From NCBI GenBank assembly GCA_039640505.1, contig CP046865.1, positions 868,001 through 932,000 on the forward strand: a DNA stretch of 64,000 nt. The letters run 5' to 3'. The notes under the pieces are model-generated. The model was not told the origin of the DNA. It searched no databases and worked only from the letters and a program-made list of their open reading frames with translations. Source of the DNA: Rhodobacteraceae bacterium Araon29 (GTDB lineage: Bacteria; Pseudomonadota; Alphaproteobacteria; Rhodobacterales; Rhodobacteraceae). Both the position numbers and the translations under genes were made by a program. Positions 61,336 through 64,000 of this stretch are shown one piece after another (within the stretch, counting starts at the first letter, position 1; each line of letters opens with the position of its first letter).

Positions 61336-62237
61336 GTGTGTCCAACGACGATAGCGGGTTGCCGATTTCACATGATGGCAGTCGGGACCGGGTGGTGCCG
61401 CCGACTGGTTTTACGGCGGGCCTGACGACCTTTACCTCAGCGGCTATGGCGTTCTTGGTGGTGTTTGCACTGGCCCTCGCGCTGGCAGCAGACCGATTAT
61501 CAGATCGTTGGAGCGCAGCCCTAGCTGGCGGTGCGACGCTGCGCATCTCAGCCCCAGCTGAGCAGATGGATAGCCAATTGGCGCAGGCGGTGAAAGTTCT
61601 CAATACCACACCAGGGATTGCCGAAGTTCGGGTGATTACGCCGGAAGAACAACAGGCGCTGCTTGAGCCATGGTTTGGCCCTGATTTGCCGGTCGACGCG
61701 CTTCCTGTTCCGCGCCTTATTGATATCCGCGAAGATGGACGGGGTTATGATCCGCAGGGGCTACGTTTGCGGCTAGCAGCCGAAGTGCCCGGAGCGGTGC
61801 TGGACGATCACAGCCGTTGGCAGCGCCCCTTGGTCAAAGCAGCCCAGCGGGTTTGGGCTTTGGGACTGTTTTCTATCGTTTTGATGGGGGCAACCAGTGC
61901 GGCCATGATCACCCTTGCGACACGGGCAGCAATGGCGGCCAATGCTCAGGTGGTTGCAGTGCTCCGGTTGATCGGCGCACGCGACAGCTACATTGCAGCG
62001 GCTTTCGTGCGCCGCTTTACTCTGCGGGCTTTTTTAGGGGCGGTTATCGGCACAGCCGCCGGTGCTTTGGCCGTCTACCTTTTGCCGTCAAAAAACGATC
62101 AAGCCATGATTTTGTCTGGCCTTGGTTTTCAACAACTGCAATGGCTGTGGTTGCTGACTTTGCCACCGGTCATCGCGGTGGTGGCCTTTTTTGCAACCCG
62201 GCAGGCGACCCGCCGAGAACTGCGGAGACTTCGATAA
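61332..62237 (+). CDS. ftsX: Cell-division protein FtsX
   Basis: 301 residues from a GTG overlapping the ftsE stop by four bases. The FtsX topology is visible: a first membrane segment near 35-55 (AMAFLVVFALALALAADRL), a periplasmic domain with EVRVITPEEQQALLEPWFG, and three C-terminal segments including LFSIVLMGATSAAMITLATRAAMAAN. It is the inner-membrane partner of FtsE. The stop overlaps the plsC ATG by one base. Confidence 0.93.
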   Translation: MSVSNDDSGLPISHDGSRDRVVPPTGFTAGLTTFTSAAMAFLVVFALALALAADRLSDRWSAALAGGATLRISAPAEQMDSQLAQAVKVLNTTPGIAEVRVITPEEQQALLEPWFGPDLPVDALPVPRLIDIREDGRGYDPQGLRLRLAAEVPGAVLDDHSRWQRPLVKAAQRVWALGLFSIVLMGATSAAMITLATRAAMAANAQVVAVLRLIGARDSYIAAAFVRRFTLRAFLGAVIGTAAGALAVYLLPSKNDQAMILSGLGFQQLQWLWLLTLPPVIAVVAFFATRQATRRELRRLR

Positions 62238-62983
62238 TGCGATATACGGCGCGCTGGCTACTTTCATTTTTATTTTCCATACAAATGTATCTTATGATGG
62301 CTGTTATCGGTGTGGCCTTTGCCCCATTGTCTGCTGTCAGCCACCGCTTTGCCTGTTTTACGGTGCAAACCTATTGCAGATGGGTGCGTTGGACTGCTGG
62401 ATGGATGATCGGTCTAAAGTCGGAAATTCGCGGTCCGGTTCCAACGGATGGCGTTTTGATCGCCAGTAAACACCAAAGTTTCTTTGATATTATTTTAATA
62501 GTTAGCGTTATTCCCAAGCCAAAGTTCATTATGAAGAATATCCTTAGATGGGCGCCGGTTGTTGGCTGGTATGCCTATTTTTTGGATTGCATTCCGGTAA
62601 AGCGTGGCCGCCGGGCTGAAGCGATTAAGAAAATGTTAGCCGATATCAGCAACGGCACGGCGCAAGCAGGTCAACTTGTTATTTACCCTCAAGGCACGCG
62701 CGTCGCACCGAGAGCAAAACTACCATATAAGGTGGGCGCGGCGGTTCTATACAAAGAAACCGGTCAACCCTGCGTGCCCGCAGCGACCAATGTGGGGATT
62801 TTTTGGCCACGGCGGGGTGTTTACCGAAAACCGGGTCTGGCAGTTGTCGAATTTTTACCGACAATTGCACCGGGGCTGAACAAAGAAGATTTTTTAACCC
62901 GATTGGAAAATGTGGTTGAGACCCAGTCAGACATATTAATGCAAGAGGCGGAAAACCATGAAGTATATCGAAAATCTGGATGA
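62237..62983 (+). CDS. plsC: 1-acyl-sn-glycerol-3-phosphate acyltransferase
   Basis: 248 residues from the ATG at 62237 (TAATG overlap with ftsX); the upstream extension of the frame is a shadow of ftsX. An N-terminal membrane segment precedes the HxxxxD-type motif, here KHQSFFDIIL, then KRGRRAEAIKKM, the acyltransferase motif VIYPQGTRVAPR (usually FPEGTR) and a Pro block CVPAATNVG. It makes phosphatidic acid. Its coupling to ftsEX is typical of Rhodobacterales. Confidence 0.93.
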   Translation: MRYTARWLLSFLFSIQMYLMMAVIGVAFAPLSAVSHRFACFTVQTYCRWVRWTAGWMIGLKSEIRGPVPTDGVLIASKHQSFFDIILIVSVIPKPKFIMKNILRWAPVVGWYAYFLDCIPVKRGRRAEAIKKMLADISNGTAQAGQLVIYPQGTRVAPRAKLPYKVGAAVLYKETGQPCVPAATNVGIFWPRRGVYRKPGLAVVEFLPTIAPGLNKEDFLTRLENVVETQSDILMQEAENHEVYRKSG

Positions 62984-63560
62984 TTTATTGGCGCTTTATG
63001 GTCAGCCCAGTACGGCGGCACTTCAAAAAGTATCTCATATTCTGACCCCGCTTTATGCGAAATGGATCGCGGCATCGCAATTTTGTGTTCTAACGACCAC
63101 TGGGCCCGAAGGTACGGACGGCAGTCCACGCGGAGATGCCGAGCCGGTTGTTAAAATCAGCGATGCGCAAACCCTTTTGATGCCCGACTGGCGCGGCAAT
63201 AACCGGCTGGATAGCCTGCGCAATATTGTTGTGGACGGGCGGGTGTCTTTGATGTTCATGGTTGCGGGCAGCAATGAGGTGGTTCGTGTAAATGGCAGGG
63301 CAAAATTAACCACTGATGCCAACTTAAGGGCTGATTTTGAACGCAAAGGCAGACGCCCGGAAACGGTGATCGTGATCAAAATTACAGAAGTCTATATTCA
63401 ATGTTCCCGCGCCCTTCTGCGCTCAGGATTATGGGCTGGAAACGAGATACAAGATTTACCAACCATGGGCGAGATTATAGCTGAGGCCAGCAACGGTGAA
63501 GCGGGTGGGCAAGAGTTTGATAGAGCCTGGCCAGAGCGGGCGGTTAAGACCTTGTGGTGA
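62958..63560 (+). CDS. Pyridoxamine 5'-phosphate oxidase-family FMN-binding protein
   Basis: 200 residues. The split-barrel pattern is visible: FCVLTTTGPEGTDGSPRGD (first strands), LLMPDWRGNNRLDSLRNIV and VSLMFMVAGSNEVVRVNGRAKL. The C-terminal VIVIKITEVYIQCSRALLRSGLW belongs to the MSMEG_1061-like branch. It probably binds FMN or F420-type flavins and reduces small molecules. It overlaps plsC by 26 bases, with GAGGCGGAAAACC before its ATG. Confidence 0.87.
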   Translation: MKYIENLDDLLALYGQPSTAALQKVSHILTPLYAKWIAASQFCVLTTTGPEGTDGSPRGDAEPVVKISDAQTLLMPDWRGNNRLDSLRNIVVDGRVSLMFMVAGSNEVVRVNGRAKLTTDANLRADFERKGRRPETVIVIKITEVYIQCSRALLRSGLWAGNEIQDLPTMGEIIAEASNGEAGGQEFDRAWPERAVKTLW

Positions 63561-63800
63561 TGGGCTGTTTATGGGGCATTGTTGATTTTGTTCCGCTTAA
63601 AATACCCAAACTGGCCAAATTGTCGGGTTTTTGAAATGACATTCGTGTTTCTTTAAACGCTTTAGGTTTCGGATGCGAAACTGCGATGCCATCAATCGCC
63701 GCATGCGACCCAAAAATTGTCGGAATCGCTGTGCTGTTTTTGATCAAGGCACATTATACGCACATATGAGCGACCCCATGCACCCAATAGGGAATGAATT

Positions 63801-64000
63801 ATGAGTTATAAGTCAGATATCGAAATTGCCCGCGAAGCGAATAAAAAACCGATCCAAGAGATCGGCGCAAAATTGGATATTCCGTCCGAGCATCTTTTGC
63901 CCTATGGCCATGATAAGGCAAAGGTCAGTCAGGAATTTATCAACTCGGTTCAAAGCAAGCCGGATGGCAAGCTTATCTTGGTGACCGCGATCAACCCGAC
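63801..64000 (+). CDS. fhs: Formate-tetrahydrofolate ligase, 3' truncated by window
   Basis: The first 66 residues are visible: [41 protein letters not shown] and [11 protein letters not shown], which matches the start of Fhs up to the nucleotide-binding TAINPTPAGEGKTT. The enzyme activates formate with ATP onto tetrahydrofolate. GGGAATGAATT precedes the ATG. The rest lies outside the window. Confidence 0.92.
   Translation, partial: MSYKSDIEIAREANKKPIQEIGAKLDIPSEHLLPYGHDKAKVSQEFINSVQSKPDGKLILVTAINP

Noticed and set aside
61817-62236. Extended N-terminus of the plsC frame overlapping ftsX
   Set aside because: It is a frame shadow of ftsX. The ATG at 62237 overlaps the ftsX stop and starts with a proper membrane segment.
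1-64000. tRNA, rRNA, insertion sequences and prophage
   Set aside because: I saw no cloverleaf-like gene, rRNA segment, transposase motif with inverted repeats or integrase in the window. Absence was judged by eye, not by a scanner.

Overview
The window looks like a chromosome segment of a marine Rhodobacterales (Roseobacter-like) alphaproteobacterium of intermediate GC. The best evidence is the right-hand housekeeping block (tlpA-like, argH, a tiny lipoprotein, an aminotransferase, lysA, an MJ0042 zinc-ribbon protein, ftsE, ftsX, plsC), whose order and proteins are typical of that order. An HvrA-type H-NS protein and a glutathione-dependent formaldehyde dehydrogenase also fit. This assignment is recall, not a database search.

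Layout. 1-2.8 kb: the 3' part of a PuuB-like FAD amine oxidase, a cupin and a Rieske oxygenase. 2.8-3.5 kb: a gene-free region with three helically phased DnaA-box-like 9-mers, then two strong hairpins. 3.5-6.1 kb: a GNAT acetyltransferase and an adenylate cyclase/TolB-like/TPR fusion. 6.2-19.8 kb: an amino-sugar (probably chitooligosaccharide) locus. Ten minus-strand genes encode an ABC importer, an oxidoreductase, two SIS isomerases/deaminases, a ROK kinase, a KbaZ-like protein and NagA. A GntR regulator and a GH20 hexosaminidase are divergent, and repeated ATACCAA half-sites lie between the two arms. 19.9-22.1 kb: a two-component system. 22.4-23.7 kb: small proteins and a glycine-zipper lipoprotein. 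23.7-27.7 kb: htpG, an MBL-fold hydrolase and frmA.

27.9-48.9 kb: a flagellar axial-structure cluster: fliD and two unknown genes on the minus strand, then flgBCDEF, flgGHI-flgJ(N)-flgKL, a lytic transglycosylase, an extra hook/rod-type protein, a FlhG-like protein and fliA. It has three good and one weak -24/-12 (sigma-54) promoter and a candidate sigma-28 promoter for fliD. The hook protein (1356 aa) and HAP1 (1429 aa) are about three times the usual size. The FlhG-like protein keeps the MinD fold pattern and both P-loop lysines but has lost the P-loop glycines. This is the most unusual system in the window: a sigma-54/FliA flagellum of gammaproteobacterial style, like R. sphaeroides Fla1, with giant axial proteins and a probable pseudo-ATPase number regulator.

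49-52.9 kb: a sugar-acid module (KDG-kinase-like, DenD-like, hydroxyisobutyrate-dehydrogenase-like), with a divergent, internally deleted enolase-superfamily pseudogene. 52.9-54.7 kb: an H-NS-like protein and an LpxR-type outer-membrane protein around an AT-rich gap. 54.7-64 kb: the housekeeping block, ending in the 5' end of formate-tetrahydrofolate ligase.
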